Assembly (NCBI RefSeq): GCF_046630445.1
Contig: NC_092341.1
Location: 291,938,501 to 292,002,500 of the forward strand
DNA length: 64,000 bases
Origin: Rutidosis leptorrhynchoides
Lineage: Eukaryota; Streptophyta; Magnoliopsida; Asterales; Asteraceae
Reading direction: 5' to 3'
Shown: piece by piece, positions 11,725 through 26,741 of the stretch
How positions within the stretch are numbered: position 1 is the stretch's first letter
How the letters are laid out: every line of letters starts with the position of its first letter
Program-made: the position numbers and the translations under genes
Notes under the pieces: generated by a model
What the model saw: only the letters and a program-made list of their open reading frames with translations
Databases searched by the model: none
Told to the model about the DNA's origin: nothing

Positions 11725-14700
11725 GTACATACCCGTTAAAGAAATTTCGTCCTCGAAATTTGATAGAGGTCATCATGGCTGACAATATATATGTTTTCAT
11801 GATGAATCTGAGATGTTAAACAGAGTTTTATCACTATTGAATAATATAGATAAAATGATTTGATTACTCGAAGCGTACGAATGAAGCTATCACTAAATAG
11901 TGAAATAAGATAGACAAGTTTCGTCATAACTTTTCACTAGTCATGGTTGAATTCCGGAATTCAAGGGATTTAGAGGAAATCTTTGTAAATAAGATTTGAT
12001 TCTTCGAAAATTAAGGAATTTAGGATCTTATTTGGTTAAATACAATAATCTATTTTGATTGCTTTGTCTGATATTTCATTATAAATCCACCCTCTTCGTT
12101 TACTTTATATTTTAGAGTTTCATACTTTTGTTTTCTCTTTCCGACTTTAAGTCAAGTGACAAATGGTCCGGAATTCATAGGTATGAAGTTTAGAATGAAC
12201 ATAACCAATGTTCTGAGAGAGGGATTGCAATAGCACGATCTTGATTGGTTAAATTACCAGAATTCAAGAGAAAAGATTATACTATCAAGGAAATATGTTC
12301 TTGATATGTTTGGAGATTAAATAGAATATAAGAGTCGTGTAACATGGTACATGATGATGTTATGATTCTGTGAATCATCACGTTCCATTAGAAACTCAGA
12401 ATGACTTACTGTAATATAATCACGTTGATCAAGTGTCATTATATTATACTAACTCATGCATCAATTTTCAACACTACTTCAAAACATTCATATTTTAAAT
12501 TCGAAGATTTACAAAATATAGAAACTAAAATAGTTTCCTTTTATGAATTAACACAGATAGCGCCGAGAGGTAATTAATATCGAACAAGAATATTTATGAA
12601 GATATCTTCAGAAATATTGAGGATATTAATAATGAAAGATACGATAATATCTTAGAATTTTAGAATCAAATTGTGATGAAGAAATTCATTCATGGTGATT
12701 TAAAGCGATTAAGGAGCAAGGTATTTGCTAGAGATTTCATCAGAAACAGAATCATCAGGATTCTTTATGTACAAGTTTAGTCCTTGTGATTTTTTCATAG
12801 ACTCCTTCATAGTTTGCTCAATCCGTTTTCTAGTACAAATTTTTACTTTGAGTGTTTCCAACACTCCATTCTTTATCATCAAACTTTTGACTGTTAAGGC
12901 AGTCTTCAGTTTTTCACTGTTTCATCAATCTTTTCAAAACTCGGAAAAAAACTTATTCATAGGCTAAAGCGTTTTTCATAAATTCAGAGCAAAAGATCAT
13001 AATTCTAAGAGATAAATGTTATATGTATACATATAACTGTTGATATGGAAGCGTTGCGAGATTCAAAATACTGATTGCTAATTACCAGTAATTGATATGG
13101 CAATTCTCGTTACAAGATGTGGATGAGTATATGATAAGGTTTTAATGAACAAATATAATGGTTCTTCGGAGATACTTAAGCTAATGAATAATGAAGTTGC
13201 TGGTATAAGTTTACTGCTAATGTGGTGAGATATAAACTGTTCTCCGGTAACGATGATGAAGGGCAAACTTATATATTAAGGTTATAATAAGGCTAATCCA
13301 ATAAAGGTCGAAGTTGATTTGTTGAAGCTGTGACAAAATTGGCTAATTTGGAGAGGGATTTTAAAATTATTTTAGGTAATAAAAACGTCAAGGGAGCGAG
13401 CACATGTACGTGTTAAACGTTTACTTAGGTTCCGAGTGTTTTCATGTGCATAACTATATGCATCAATCTTTTCTTCCGTAGATGAAGTGCGGTTGGTTCA
13501 TCCTCTCGATTGAGGTGTTTTCAAGAATCATGAAAGGTTTGAACGCATATTGTAATCGTCAAGATATAAAAGAGGTTTAAGATGAAATCAAGTGGCAAAC
13601 TTGAAGAATTGTTTAGTTTCATATGTTATAATCAATATTTTAATTCATTTTAATTGTCCAATGTTGATAGTCCACAGCTAGTAGTCCACAGTTAGCAGTT
13701 CAATAATTCATATATAGTTTAATATATTATATTCAAATTAATTAATACGTGTCGTGACCCATTATATACATGTCTCAGACTCGATCACAACTCAAAGTAT
13801 ATATATTATTATAGAATCAACCTCAACCCTGCATAGCTAACTCAGTCATTACTGCATATAGAGTGTTTATAGTTATTCCAAATAATGTATATAGATGCGT
13901 CGATATGATATGTCAAAACCCTGTATACGTGTCCCGATATTTAAAGTGCGTAAAATAAATAACAGAAATTAAATGACAATAAATAAAATTGCGAGAATTT
14001 AAATTGCGATAATTAAATTAAGATAAATAAATGTAATAAGGAATTAACAGTTAGCAAGGAACAGTTAGTTAGGAATAGTTAGCGTGGATTCTTAACAAAA
14101 TTTCTCATAATTAATTTATTTGTTTCTAACAAATTTTATTTTGTCCAATGTTTTCTTCATTATGCCACTTGTTGGATTCTGATAGATCAAAATCTAAATA
14201 TGAAATTGAATGAAAATGGTTATTCTGCGGTGAACGGATACGTATATCTATGGATGTAAGTAGGATAGTAAATGAATGTTGAATCAGATTCGAAGAATGT
14301 ACAGTATAACTTATTAAAGTGAAATCTAAATATTACTTGGGTATTACCTACCTGTTAAAATATTTTCACCATTAACAGTTTGTACAAAAGAATTTTTAAT
14401 TACAGTCTTTATGAAAACAAATATACATATATATTTTCTTCAGATGTAATCATGGATTTAATGAGTCAATATAATATTAATCTCATTAGAGATTACATAA
14501 TCGCCATGTTGAACGAAGATTATGCTCGGGGTATAGATTGTGATGTTGAGGTGTGTGATGTTGAAACTTGGGTTGTTGGTGGTACTGGTATTGATGTTGG
14601 TGCCAGTGATGTTGCTGATGCTGGTACGTTTTGCACTATATTTTCCAAGGCCACAACTCGAGCGCGAAGCTCGTTGACTTCTTCAATTACACCGGAATGA

Positions 14701-15488
14701 TTGTCGGTTCGGACGAGCCGATGAATAAGGTTCAGAATTTGAGATACTATATAATCATGACAAGATACTCTGGAAATGAGAGAGAAAATGGTGTTTCGGA
14801 TAGGTTCGCCGGTAAGTGCTTCAGGTTCTTCGCTAAGAGGGCAATTTGGCTGGTGGAAAGGATCGCCTTCTTCGCGTCTCCATTGATTAAGTCATCTACG
14901 AACTCATCAGATGAATTGGGGATGGCTGATTGGTTGATTCATTCTGGTGACGCTGCTTTCGGAGCTTAGGTGAACATTCGTGTCAGAATAGCTGTCGGAA
15001 TAACTATCGGAATAGCTATCGGAATCTGAGGGACTCGAACTAGTTGAGGGATTCATCTCGTACGATCAGATGAAGGATTTTTGATATGAATTAGATTATA
15101 GAATGTAGATTAGTATCCTGCAATACATAATTTACATATGTATATATAATACTAAAGTCCCATAAGTTACGGAGGAATCTACGGAAGCTGTCAAGCAAAG
15201 TCTACAGTAACAGATATGCTAATATATGAATTAGCAGATATGCTAAGATATGAATTTTGTCTATACACTATTCATGCAATCAATGCAACAAGACGTGTCT
15301 AGACTAAGAATGATAAGCAGGTAATTTCTTAAGGATGATAAGTAGATGATTTTCGACACAAAATGATAAGCAAAACTTTTGACATGCAGACACGGCCGAA
15401 TTCCAGACTCACTAATGCATCCTAACGACTATCAGTTAGACACACTAATGCAGACCTGGTTCGCTAAGACCATCGCTCTGATACCACC
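11725..15488 (-). other. LARD internal region 1, essentially non-coding
   Basis: The primer binding site complement (gctctgatacca, 15475-15486) is at the right end and the conserved 3' junction at the left end. The only coding trace is a broken small ORF near the 5' end. No RT, integrase or protease motif is seen in any frame over 3.76 kb. It aligns base for base with 19380-23143. Confidence 0.8.
14907..15056 (-). pseudogene. Truncated Ser/Asp-rich leader ORF of LARD internal 1
   Basis: Starts ATG at 15056 and encodes a Ser/Asp/Tyr-rich peptide with repeated SDSYSDSY-type units, ending at TGA (14907-14909). The related plus-strand element encodes a longer 144-residue protein at 28346-28780 that continues past the equivalent point. 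Here the continuation (EEVNELRARVVALE) lies in another frame at about 14640-14750, so this copy is broken. Function unknown; it sits where gag would begin. Confidence 0.5.
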
Positions 15489-18400
15489 TATAATGACCCC
15501 TCCTAATCCATCTGGATGAATACATTACATTTAGTTACATCGCGAGGTACTTGACCTCTATATGATACATTTTACAAACATTGCATTCATTTTTTTAAAA
15601 GACAAACTTTCATTACATCGACAGTCGATGGCATGTATACCATTTCATAATATATCCAACTATAATTGACTTAGTAATAATCTTGATGAACTCGACGACT
15701 CGAATGCAATGTCTTTTGAAATATGTCATGAATGACTCCAAGTAATATTTCTAATATGAGCAAATGCACAGCGAAAAATTTCTTTCATACCCGAGAATAA
15801 ACATGCTTTCAAGTGTCAACCAAAAGGTTGGTGAGTTCATAAGTTTATCGTAAATAATAAAATTCATCATTTTGATAGACCATAAGATTTAAATACAGTA
15901 CACCTATCTCGTGTAAAAAACCATTTTCATAAATCTTAGTAACCGTACACATATCTCGTGTACAAAAATATCATACACATAACCTGTGTATAAAATCATT
16001 CTCTCGATACATAACATTCACTTTTCATTCATTGCTTGGCTTGGTAACGGACCTTAACATATAATGCGCATAATAATATCCCCAAAATAGAACATCTCGT
16101 CTGTATAATAATAATAATCTTCGAAGTACTAAACACCACGCCCACTAGCTCTTCCGTCTAGTGAACATTCTGGGTGGGGGTGTTAAACCCGGTAGCTACC
16201 TTTAGGATTCACGTGAATAAGGGCCATACCCGATTCTAATTCTTAGGTTACCAAGCAATAATAATCAGGGGAAAAATATTCATATCAATTGTGGCAATTA
16301 TCACGTCCATATAATTCAATGGTGGCAATTATCATGTCCACATAATTCATTCGAGGAATGTTTTGTTGTGTCTATCTCGTCAAACATTTATAAAAGCATT
16401 TCATGTATTCGCAGTTCAAAATATATTTCAAAAGCATTTAATAAAGCAGTTGTAAAAAAGTAACGCATGTATTCTCAGTACCAAAAATGTTAAGAGTAAA
16501 AGGGAGCAAATGAACTCACCATACTGTATTTTGTAGTAAAAATACATATGACGACATTAAACAAGTGTAGGGTTGACCTCGGATTCACGAACACATATCA
16601 ATACTATATATATTAACACATATAATTGTAATCGAACAGATTTATATATTATTATTAGTGATATATTTGTTATATTTAATAAGTTATAGGTGTCATAAAT
16701 AATGTATCTATTTTATATACTTTAGACAAATAATTAGTAAAAATATTAATATAGTTATGCTACATGTATTAAATATAGTTATTTATAGATAAAAATATTT
16801 GTTTGTTATAATAATAATATAGTAATGATAGTAATAATAAAATTAATAATTTTAATAAATTTGTAAATTAATTGTTTCTATAATAATATTTGTATCTATA
16901 ATCATAATAATAATTATAAGAATGTTACTAATATTAAAAATGAAAATGATAATAATAATGATAAAAATTAATAATAATAACGTTAATAATAATTTTACTA
17001 AAAATGATAATTTTAACAATCATGCTAATATTTATATTCCTAATAATGATAATATTGATAATAATAATAATAACAATAATAATAATATTAATAATAATAA
17101 TAATACATATATTAATAATACTACTAGTAATAATAATAATACCAATAAAAAAAATACTAGTAATAATAATAATGAAAATACTACCTTAGAGTATCAAGCT
17201 TTAAAAAAATAAACGCCACTGCCCAGATTCGAACCCATGACCTCTCGTTTAACACAAACATTCCCTAACCACTCCTCCATTTCCGTTTTCTTGATTCAGA
17301 TTAGCTATAAATTATATATAACCCGTATCATCTTATTCATCTTCAACATCATATACGCCATGTATTTTTCTTCATCACATTAAAATTCAATGTTATTATT
17401 TGGTCCTATCGAAAATGGACGGGATCACAGCTCGAAGTAACCAGACACAGCCCAACTAAAAAGCCCAACTCGAAAATCCATGGCACAAATATTCATTTAC
17501 AAACCTACGACCCAGTAAGTCATATTATCTAAGCCCAACTGCAAATAGTCCAGTACCCATTTAATTAGCTGTAGTTCTCTGTTTGTGTTTGATTGGAAAA
17601 GAAAAAAAAATTCAGAATTTGGACATCGTGACTAGTTACTATCCCATGACATCATAACATTATCCATATATCGTATCATCATTGAATCATCACGTACATC
17701 ATGATGATCATCATGGTACGTTATACATCATCGACTTTATCTAATTCTATCATCGTCACTCACCATTATTCATCATTATCATATGTTTCACGATCACATA
17801 ACGTTGTTTATTATTATCATAATCTACCCGTCGTCATTTTCTTACAGTCTTCATCATCACCACTAACATAAAATTACGATTACTATTCATCATCATCTTA
17901 AATAGGTCTCGATTTCTTTAGGTTCAAGATTAATAGCAATAGAAAACAGCGATGTAGCAGTAGCATAGTAGCTGCAATCGTGGTGATTGGTTTGGGTTTG
18001 AGACTCGACATAAAAAGAATAAAACATAAGTACCGTAGCACGTATTCTTCTTGTATCGCAATTACGGTAAACATTTTCATCATCATTAATTGAATATCTT
18101 CATCATCTTATGATCGTAGCAACAACACAATTGGCATTTCATCGTGATGGTAACAGTTTAACAACTTATCTAATAACAAAAACAGAAGTTGTGAAAATAG
18201 AAATGAAGCTATTCGTTTTTGTAGCAAAAAGACGGTGATGATGATGGTTATTAAGTGGTCTGTTGTGCTGTTTCTATGTGGGTTCAAGGTGGTGGATATG
18301 GAGGGAGAGTAGTGATGATTTGCAGGTTGTGAAAGAAAGAGAAAAAATAATTGATGGTTGATGGTTATAGGGTGTCGTGAAACTACACAAGGAAAATGGT

Positions 18401-19037
18401 AGTGTTGTGTTATGTTGGTGATTCATGATAGTAACAGAAACAAAAGAACATCAAGTGTTTCAAGGGTTGTTGAAAGTTGAAGGTAATGGTGATTAGTGAT
18501 CTTCGGTGATGATGGTTGTGAAGGTAGAAGAAGGAAATAAACAAGGTAGTGGTGTGTGATTCATTCTATAATCTATATGTATATATGAATCTGTAAAGTA
18601 ATCTTATAACATTAATATAATAATAATTATAATTATAATAATATATATTAATGAGACATGTGAATTGAAAAAGAACAGTAAGCCATCACAAATAATTCAT
18701 TCTGCCGACAGTTACTCACAGCGTAATTCGTTCCCCGTTGTTAAACAGTGGCGGATAAAAGTATTCAGAAAAATTCCATATTTTTAAATTAATTATATTT
18801 ATTTATTTTGGTCATTATGGTATAAAATTCGAGCATTAACTATTAAATAAAAATTACATTAATTATTCACTTCCATCCCTAAGTAAAATATAAAAAGTTG
18901 CATTTTTAATAAACCTAAAATTTATATTACTCATTTTCGGATCACCGTTTATTTTAAAATCACCTAAGTTTGAACTTAACTTTTTTAAATAACCATCGAA
19001 TGATAAACGAGTGCTTCTATCATTTACTAAATAAATT

Positions 19038-19123
<86 letters not shown>

Positions 19124-19379
19124 AAATAATAATTATTATATATTGTTTTATTTTACATAGTTAATTATAATATATTTCAAATTATTATTTATATATACTT
19201 AAATATATACGTATCTATTTACAAGTAGTTGTTCGTGAATCGTCGGAACTGGTCGAAGGTCAAATGAATATATGAAACAGTTCAAAAAATTGATACTCAG
19301 CATTACAGACTTTGCTTATCGTGTCGAAATCAATTAAAGATCAAGTTTAAATTTGGTCAAAAATTTTCGGGTCGTCACA
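15489..19379 (-). repeat. LARD LTR 2 (complete, shared between the two internals)
   Basis: Bounded by a primer site on the right-hand internal's side of the array logic: it runs from the LTR start complement (GTCGTCACA, ending 19379) to 15489 beside the primer site. About 3.89 kb. Contains an Asn-codon-like AAT/ATA tract at 16800-17190, a tRNA-derived SINE at 17202-17285 and (AT)40 at 19041-19120. The outer end reads TATAATGACCC rather than the expected TG.., in this copy and in LTR 3. Confidence 0.85.
17202..17285 (-). mobile_element. tRNA-derived SINE remnant in LARD LTR 2
   Basis: On the minus strand a box A-like TGGAGGAGTGGTTAGGG is followed about 35 nt later by a box B GGTTCGAATCT, then a short tail and an A/T run, as in tRNA-Ser-like SINE heads. 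The same insertion is at 38126-38209 in LTR 3, so it predates the amplification of the array. It is too diverged to be a functional tRNA gene. Confidence 0.5.
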
Positions 19380-22300
19380 GTACCTACCCGTTAAAGAAAT
19401 TTCGTCCCCGAAATTTGATAGAGGTCATCATGGCTGACAATATATATGTTTTCATGACGAATCTGAGATGTTAAATAGAGTTTTATCACTATTGAATAAT
19501 ATAGATAAAACGATTTGATTACTCGAAGCGTACGAATGAAGCTATCACTAAATAGTGAAATAAGATAGACAAGTTTCGTCATAACTTTTCACTAGTCATG
19601 GTTGAATTCCAGAATTCAAGGGATTTAGAGGAAATCTTTGTAAATAAGATTTGATTCTTCGAAAATTAAGGAATTTATGATCTTATTTGGTTAAATACAA
19701 TAATCTATTTTGATTGCTTTGTCTGATATTTCATTATAAATTCACCCTCTTCGTTTACTTTATATTTTAGAGTTCCATACTTTTGTTTTCTCTTCCCGAC
19801 TTTAAGTCAAGTGACAAATGGTCCGGAATTCATAGGTATAAAGTTTAGAATGAACATAACTAATGTTCTAAGAGAGGGATTGCAATAGCACGATCTTGAT
19901 TGATTAAATTATCAGAATTCAAGAGAAAAGATTATACTATCAAGGAAATATGTTCTTGATATGTTTGGAGAATAGATAGAATATAAGAGTCGTGTAACAT
20001 GGTACATGATGATGTTATGATTATGTGACTCATCACGTTCTATTAGAAACTCAGCATGACTTACTGTAATATAATCACGTTGATCAAGTGTCATTATATT
20101 ATAATAACTCATGCATCAATTTCCAACACTACTTCAAAACATTCATATTTTAAATTCGAAGATTTACAAAATATAGAAACTAAAACAGTTTCCTTTTATG
20201 AATTAACACAGATAGCGTGGAGAGGTAATTAATATCGAACGAGAATATTTATGAAGATATCTTCAGAAATATTGAGGATATTAATAATGAAAGATTCGAT
20301 AATATCTTAGAATTTTAGAATCAAATTGTGATGAAGAAATTCATTCATGATGATTTAAAGCGATTAAGGAGCAAGGTATTTGCTAGAGATTTCATCAGAA
20401 ACAGAATCATCAGGATTCTTTATGTACAAGTTTAGTCCTTGTGATTTGTTCAGAGACTCCTTCATAGTTTGCTCAATCCGTTTTCTAGTACAAATTTTTA
20501 CTTTGAGTGTTTCCAACACTCCATTCTTTATCATCAAACTTTTGACTGTTAAGGCAGTCTTCAGTTTTTCACTGTTTCATCAATCTTTTCAAAACTCGGA
20601 AAAAAACTTATTCATAGGCTAAAGCGTTTTTCATAAATTCAGAGCGAAAGATCATAATTCCAAGAGATAAATGTCATATGTATACATATAACTGTTGATA
20701 TAGAAGCATTGCGAGATTCAAAATACTGATTGCTGATTACCAGTAATTGATATGGCAATTCTCGTTACAAGATGTGAATGAGTATATGATAAGGTTTTAA
20801 TGAACAAATATAATGGTTCTTCGGAGATACTTAAGCCAATGAATAATGAAGTTGCTGGTATAAGTTTACTGCTAATGTGGTGAGATATAAACTGTTCTCC
20901 GGTAACGATGATGAAGGGCAAACTTATATATCAAGGTTATAATAAGGCTAATCCAATAAAGGTCAAAGTTGATTTGTTGAAGCTGTGACAAAATTGGCTA
21001 ATTTGGAGAGGGATTTTAAAATTATTTTAGGTAATAAAAACGTCAAGGGAGCGAGCACATATACGTGTTAAACGTTTGCTTAGGTTCCGAGTGTTTTCAT
21101 GTGCATAACTATATGCATCAATCTTTTCTTCCGTAGATGAAGTGCGGTTGGTTCATCCTCTCGATTGAGGTGTTTTCAAGAATCATGAAAGGTTTGAACG
21201 CAGATTGTAATCGTCAAGATACAAATGAAGTTTAAGATGAAATCAAGTGGCAAACTTGAAGAATTGTTTAGTTTCATATGTTATAATCAATATTTTAATT
21301 CATTTTAATTGTCCAATGTTGATAGTCCACAACTAGTAGTCCACAGTTAGCAGTTCAATAATTCATATATAGTTTAATATATTATATTCGAATTAATTAA
21401 TATGTGTCGTGACCCATTATATACATGTCTCAGACTCGATCACAACTCAAAGTATATATATTATTATAGAATCAACCTCAACCCTGTATAGCTAACTCGG
21501 TCATTACTGCATATAGAGTGTCAATGGTTTTTCCAAATAATATATAAAGATGCGTCGATATGATATGTCAAAACCTTGTATACGTATCCCGATATTTAAA
21601 GTGCGTAAAATAAATAACAGAAATTAAATGAGAATAAATAAAATTGCGAGAATTTAAATTGCGATAATTAAATTGCGATAAATAAATGTAATAAGGAATT
21701 AATAGTTAGCAAGGAACAGTTAGTTAGGAATAGTTAGCGTGGATTCTTAACAAAATTTCTCATAATTAATTTATTTGTTTCTAACAAATTTTATTTTGTC
21801 CAATGTTTTCTTCATTATGCCACTTGTTGGATTCTGATAGATCAAAATCTAAATATGAAATTGAATGAAAATGGTTATTCTGCGGTGAACGGATACGTAT
21901 ATCTATGGATGTAAGTAGGATAGTAAATGAATGTTGAATCAGATTCGAAGAATGTACAGTATAACTTATTAAAGTGAAATCTAAATATTCCTTGGGTATT
22001 ACCTAACCGTTAAAATATTTTCACCATTAACAGTTTGTACAAAAGAATTTTTAATTACAATCTTTATGAAAACATATATACATATATATTTTCTTCAGAT
22101 GTAATCATGGATTTAATGAGTCAATATAATATTAAACTCATTAGAGATTACATAATCGCCATGTAGAACGAAGATTATGCTCGGGGTATAGATTGTGATG
22201 TTGAGGTGTGTGATGTTGAAACTTGGGTTGTTGGTGGTACTGGTATTGATGTTGGTGCCAGTGATGTTGCTGATGCTGGTACGTTTTGCACTATATTTTC

Positions 22301-23143
22301 CAAGGCCACAACTCGAGCGCGAAGCTCGTTGACTTCTTCAATTACACCGGAATGATTGTCGGTTCGGACGAGCCGATGAATAAGGTTCAGAATTTGAGAT
22401 AGCATATAATCATAAGGAGATACTCCGAAAATGAGAGAGAAAATGGTGTTTCGGATAGGTTCGCCGGTAAGTGCTTCAGGTTCTTCGCTAAGAGGGCAAT
22501 TTGGCTGGTGGAAAGGATCACATTCTTCGCGTCTCCATTGATTAAGTCGTCTACGAACCCATCAGATGAATTGGGGATGGCTGATTGGTTGATTCATTCT
22601 GGTGACGCTGCTTTCGGAGCTTAGGTGAACATTCGTGTCGGAATAGCTGTCGGAATAACTATCGAAATAGCTATCGGAATCTGAGGGACTCGAACTAGTT
22701 GAGGGATTCATCTCGTACGATCAGATGAAGGATTTTTGATATGAATTAGATTATAGGATGTAGATTAGTATCCTGCAATACATAATTTACATATGCATAT
22801 ATAATACTAAAGTCCCATAAGTTACGGAGGAATCTACGGAAGCTGTCAAGCAAAGTCTACAGTAACAGATATGCTAAGATATGAATTAGCAGATATGCTA
22901 AGATATGAATTTTGTCTATACACTATTCATGCAATCAATGCAGTAAGACGTGTCTAGACTAAGAATGATAAGCAGGTAATTTCTTAAGGATGATAAGTAG
23001 ATGATTTTCGACATAAAATGATAAGCAAAACTTTTGACATGCAGACACGGTCGAAGTCCAGACTCACTAATGCATCCTAATGACTATCGGTTAGACACAC
23101 TAATGCAGACCTGGTTCGCTAAGAACACCGCTCTGATACCACC
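19380..23143 (-). other. LARD internal region 2, essentially non-coding
   Basis: Same length (3764 bp) and content as 11725-15488, with scattered substitutions. Primer site complement at 23130-23141. The leader ORF is again broken: ATG at 22711, TGA at 22562-22564, and the coiled-coil continuation is open in another frame at 22175-22405. No pol motif. Confidence 0.8.
22175..22405 (-). pseudogene. Remnant of LARD leader ORF, coiled-coil part
   Basis: A 76-residue open frame containing RTDNHSGVIEEVNELRARVV, matching residues of the 144-aa ORF at 28346-28780 in the opposite-strand relative, followed by a Thr/Ser/Pro-rich tail. The heptad-like EEVNELRARVVALE pattern suggests a coiled coil. It is separated from its own N-terminus (22562-22711) by a frame change and stop. 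Role unknown; Gag N-terminus is one possibility. Confidence 0.45.
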
Positions 23144-23795
23144 TATAATGACCCGTCCTAATCCATCTTGACGAATACGTTACATTTAGTTACATCGCGA
23201 GGTACTTGACCTCTATATGTTACATTTTACAAACATTGCATTTGTTTTTTAAAAGACAAACTTTCATTACATCGACAGTCGACGGCATGCATACCATTTC
23301 ATAATATATCCAACTATAATTGACTTAGTAATAATCTTGATGAATTCGACGACTCAAATGCAATGTCTTTTGAAATATGTCATGAATGACTCCAAGTAAT
23401 ATTTCTAATATGAGCAAATGCACAGCGAAAGATTTCTTTCATACCTGAGAATAAACATACTTTCAAGTGTCAACCAAAAGGTTGGCGAGTTCATAAGTTT
23501 ATCGTAAACAATAAAATTCATCATTTTGATATACCACAAGATTTAAATACAGTACACCTATCTCGTGTACGAAACTATTTTCATAAATCTTAGTAACTGT
23601 ACACATATCTCGTGTACAAAAATATCATACACATAACCTGTGTATAAAATCATTCTCTCGATACATAACATTCACTTTTCATTCATTGCTTGGCTTAGTA
23701 ACCGACCTTAACATATAATGAGCATATTAATATCCCCAAAATAGAACATCTCGTCTGTATGATAATAATAATCTTCGAAGTACTAAACACCACGC
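23144..23795 (-). repeat. LARD LTR 3, left fragment
   Basis: The first 652 bp next to the primer site of internal 2. It ends in CACGC at 23791-23795, the target duplication of the inserted plus-strand element. The rest of this LTR resumes at 37051. Confidence 0.85.
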
Positions 23796-24529
23796 TGTGA
23801 CAACCCGGAAATTTCCAACCAAATTTAAACTTTAATCTTTATATGTTTCCGACACGATAAGCAATATTTGTTAAGTTAAATTTCAAGAATTTTAAACTAT
23901 GTTCATACATTCATTCAACCTCGACCAAGTTCCAACGATTCACGAACTATTAAACGAATATGATTATATATGTATATGTGTATATATATTATAACTTGAA
24001 ACGTAAACAAAATATTAGATTAAATACTTTATATGATTGTATCTGTTTCAAAATGTTTATCAATGGAATTAGAAGATAAGATCAAATGATTGAATTATCA
24101 GATATATTGAATTATGATTACAAGTCTCTGTTGAAAGGCCCACGTTGATTTGAGAAATCTTTCCATTTTAACAATATTCGGAAAATGGTAAAGTGATTTA
24201 TAAATAAGAACAAATTGTCAATCACTGAGAACTAGACAAAGGATAGTGGAAGATTGAATCTTATAAAGACTCGATTGATCTATTTAGTTTCAAACGTACA
24301 AAAACATTTTCAGTTTAAAAAGAACTTTATTATTAAAACGTATATAACTTTTATAAATATCTAGAACCACTTTTGACAACTCATTACTTAACTAGTATGA
24401 TAAAGATAACGATATTTATATTTTATTTTATTAAATATATATAACGATTTAAATTAATAATATATATATTTATACGCGTATTATACGTACATAGTTTTAT
24501 ACTTTTACTATACTTAAACTTTACCTTTA

Positions 24530-24675
24530 CTTTATTTTTACTTTACTTTAACTTTAATAATTCACTTTAATAATTCATACTTTAATAATTTGCTTTAATA
24601 ATTTATACTTTAATAATTCACTTTAATAATTCATACTTTAATAATTCACTTTAATAATTCACTTTAATAATTCAA
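24530..24675 (+). repeat. 15-bp minisatellite in LTR
   Basis: Repeats of the form ACTTTAATAATTCAT or its 13-bp shortened version. The matching tract in the 3' LTR (33709-33865) has a different order and number of units, so it changed after insertion or during reverse transcription. Confidence 0.75.
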
Positions 24676-25815
24676 AAATCTATTATAAATAGAATTCAAT
24701 AGGTTTCATTATTTCATAGAAACTTGAAAATATTTTTCTCTAAACTCTCTCAATCGATTTACATATATATATTTACTCCGTATTATTTCAAGATATTATT
24801 AGTATACATAAAATATTACGATGGAGTGCTGTCCAAGTGATTTCGAAATTGTTTTTCGAGTAGGATATGATTAAGGAAATTATGGGTTATAGCTATGGAG
24901 GTGATTGAGTATGGTTCATGGGTATGCTCGTGAGGTCAATATAGTGTTTATCATTTCTGTTGCGTCTACGTACCTTTCCTACAATATTGAATCTCAATAT
25001 TGATACGTGAGTACTCATAATTTAACTTTTACATACTAATAGTGTATCCCTGACTAGTGCTCGAGTATTTAGGATTATGCATGCTTGTACTTTTGATATT
25101 GCCCTTAGACAGGTTAGGTTGAATCTTGAATTAGTTACACTTGCGGTTGAGATAAGGTATAAGATATGCATGTCCTTGGAAAGCTAGCGAAAATTAAGAA
25201 CTTTTCCTTTAGATATCGAATGGTTTCGATGAACGGATTAGAAGTTATAATCAATTAAATTTTTGATATTTTTATTAAAAATGATTATTATTATTATTGT
25301 CGTTTTTATCGTCGTTCTAGTTTTATCTTATTATTATTATCATTATTATTATCTTTATCAATAAAAGGGATTTATCATTAAAAATTGTTATTTTTTTTAT
25401 TATTACTATCGTTATTATCGTTAAAGTTATAATTAGTATTATTATTATTATTATTATCCAATTATTATTATTATTAGTATTACTATTATTATTATTATCA
25501 TTATTAATATATATATCATTATTTAAAAATGGTTATTGTTATTGTTATTATTATTACTACTATATTATCATTAAGATAATTATTAGTATTATCGTTAATA
25601 ATGTTATAGTAACTATCATTATTAATATTAGTGTAATTAAAACAAATATTTGTAACACCTAATTATTTTGATTACTATTATTATCATTATTATGAACACG
25701 ATATAAAAGACGATTAAAAGGTATTAAACGAAACGATTAGGAAATAATGAGTAAGAGTATCATGATGAAATTAAAATATTATAAGATATTGATTTAGATA
25801 AAATTATCGTTCTTA

Positions 25816-25948
25816 TTTTTTTTTTGAAAGGCAAACCTACAATCTACACACGAAACCACGAATATTTACATCTCACTGCCTCAAGTGAGGCTTGAACCCA
25901 CAACTTCTTGGTTGAAGAGTTCCTCTCATACCACTAGGCCAAGGGCCC
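25816..25948 (-). mobile_element. tRNA-derived SINE inside the LTR
   Basis: On the minus strand it opens GGGCCCTTGGCCTAGTGG with a perfect box A (TGGCCTAGTGG), then box B (GGTTCAAGCCT) about 35 nt later, an unrelated body and an A-tail (plus-strand T-run 25816-25825). The second LTR carries the same insertion at 35021-35156 with a longer tail, so it was present in the parental element. Confidence 0.65.
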
Positions 25949-26741
25949 TTTGGTATTAAAATATCATTACTATTATTATTAAAAGTATCGTTAGTATTAA
26001 AACTATCATTTTAACAAAAATTATCATTTTAATAGAAATGTCATTGTTACTATAAAATATTGTTATTATTATTATTTTAAATAGAATTATTATTTTAAAG
26101 ATAATATTAAAAATTATCGTAAATATTAAAGTTATCATAATTAGAATTATCGTTTTATCATAATGTCATCCTTGTAATTGTAAATATTGATATTTTTATA
26201 ATAATAATTATTATTACAAAATAATACAACTTTTACTTACTATCATTATAGATATTATTTTATCAAATAAATATGTGATACAAACATATTTTACTACGTC
26301 TAATAACTTACTTTAATAATACCTATCATATTATCTTTATGATATTAAATGAACCCTATAAATTTTATTACTTAATATATATAAAAGTATATTTTATTAT
26401 ATAAATTTAAGATAAAATTTTATTTATTAATAAATAAATTATATTATTTACACTAATAAATCTTTTAAAAATATTTAAAAATATAAAACGACGATATTTA
26501 AACTCTATATTAATCATGTATAGATTTTTGGAAATTATTTTGAGTCAAATTTACTTTTGTTGACTTTTGCATATTAGTCTCGAGCATTAGGATTGTGGTA
26601 CACTATGACTTGACCTAATTTGTTAGACAAATATTGACCAACACATAAATATATATAATTAATTTAGGTTCGTGAATCCGAGGCCAACCTTGCACTTGTT
26701 CAATGACGTTATATGTATTTTTACTACAAAATACAGTATGG

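Noticed and set aside
12725..13266. ORFs shared by both LARD internals (also at 20380-20921)
   Set aside because: They are shared because the internals are duplicates; no domain, no initiation context, and the relative in the plus-strand element does not keep them open.
16922..17212. Asn-rich 96-aa ORF (and copy at 37834-38136)
   Set aside because: Low-complexity AAT/ATA tract in the LARD LTR; its frame is not preserved by selection and ends in the SINE remnant.
17202..17285. Possible tRNA gene (box A and box B present)
   Set aside because: No complete cloverleaf or acceptor pairing, A/T tail, and same insertion in a sister LTR; a SINE remnant fits better.
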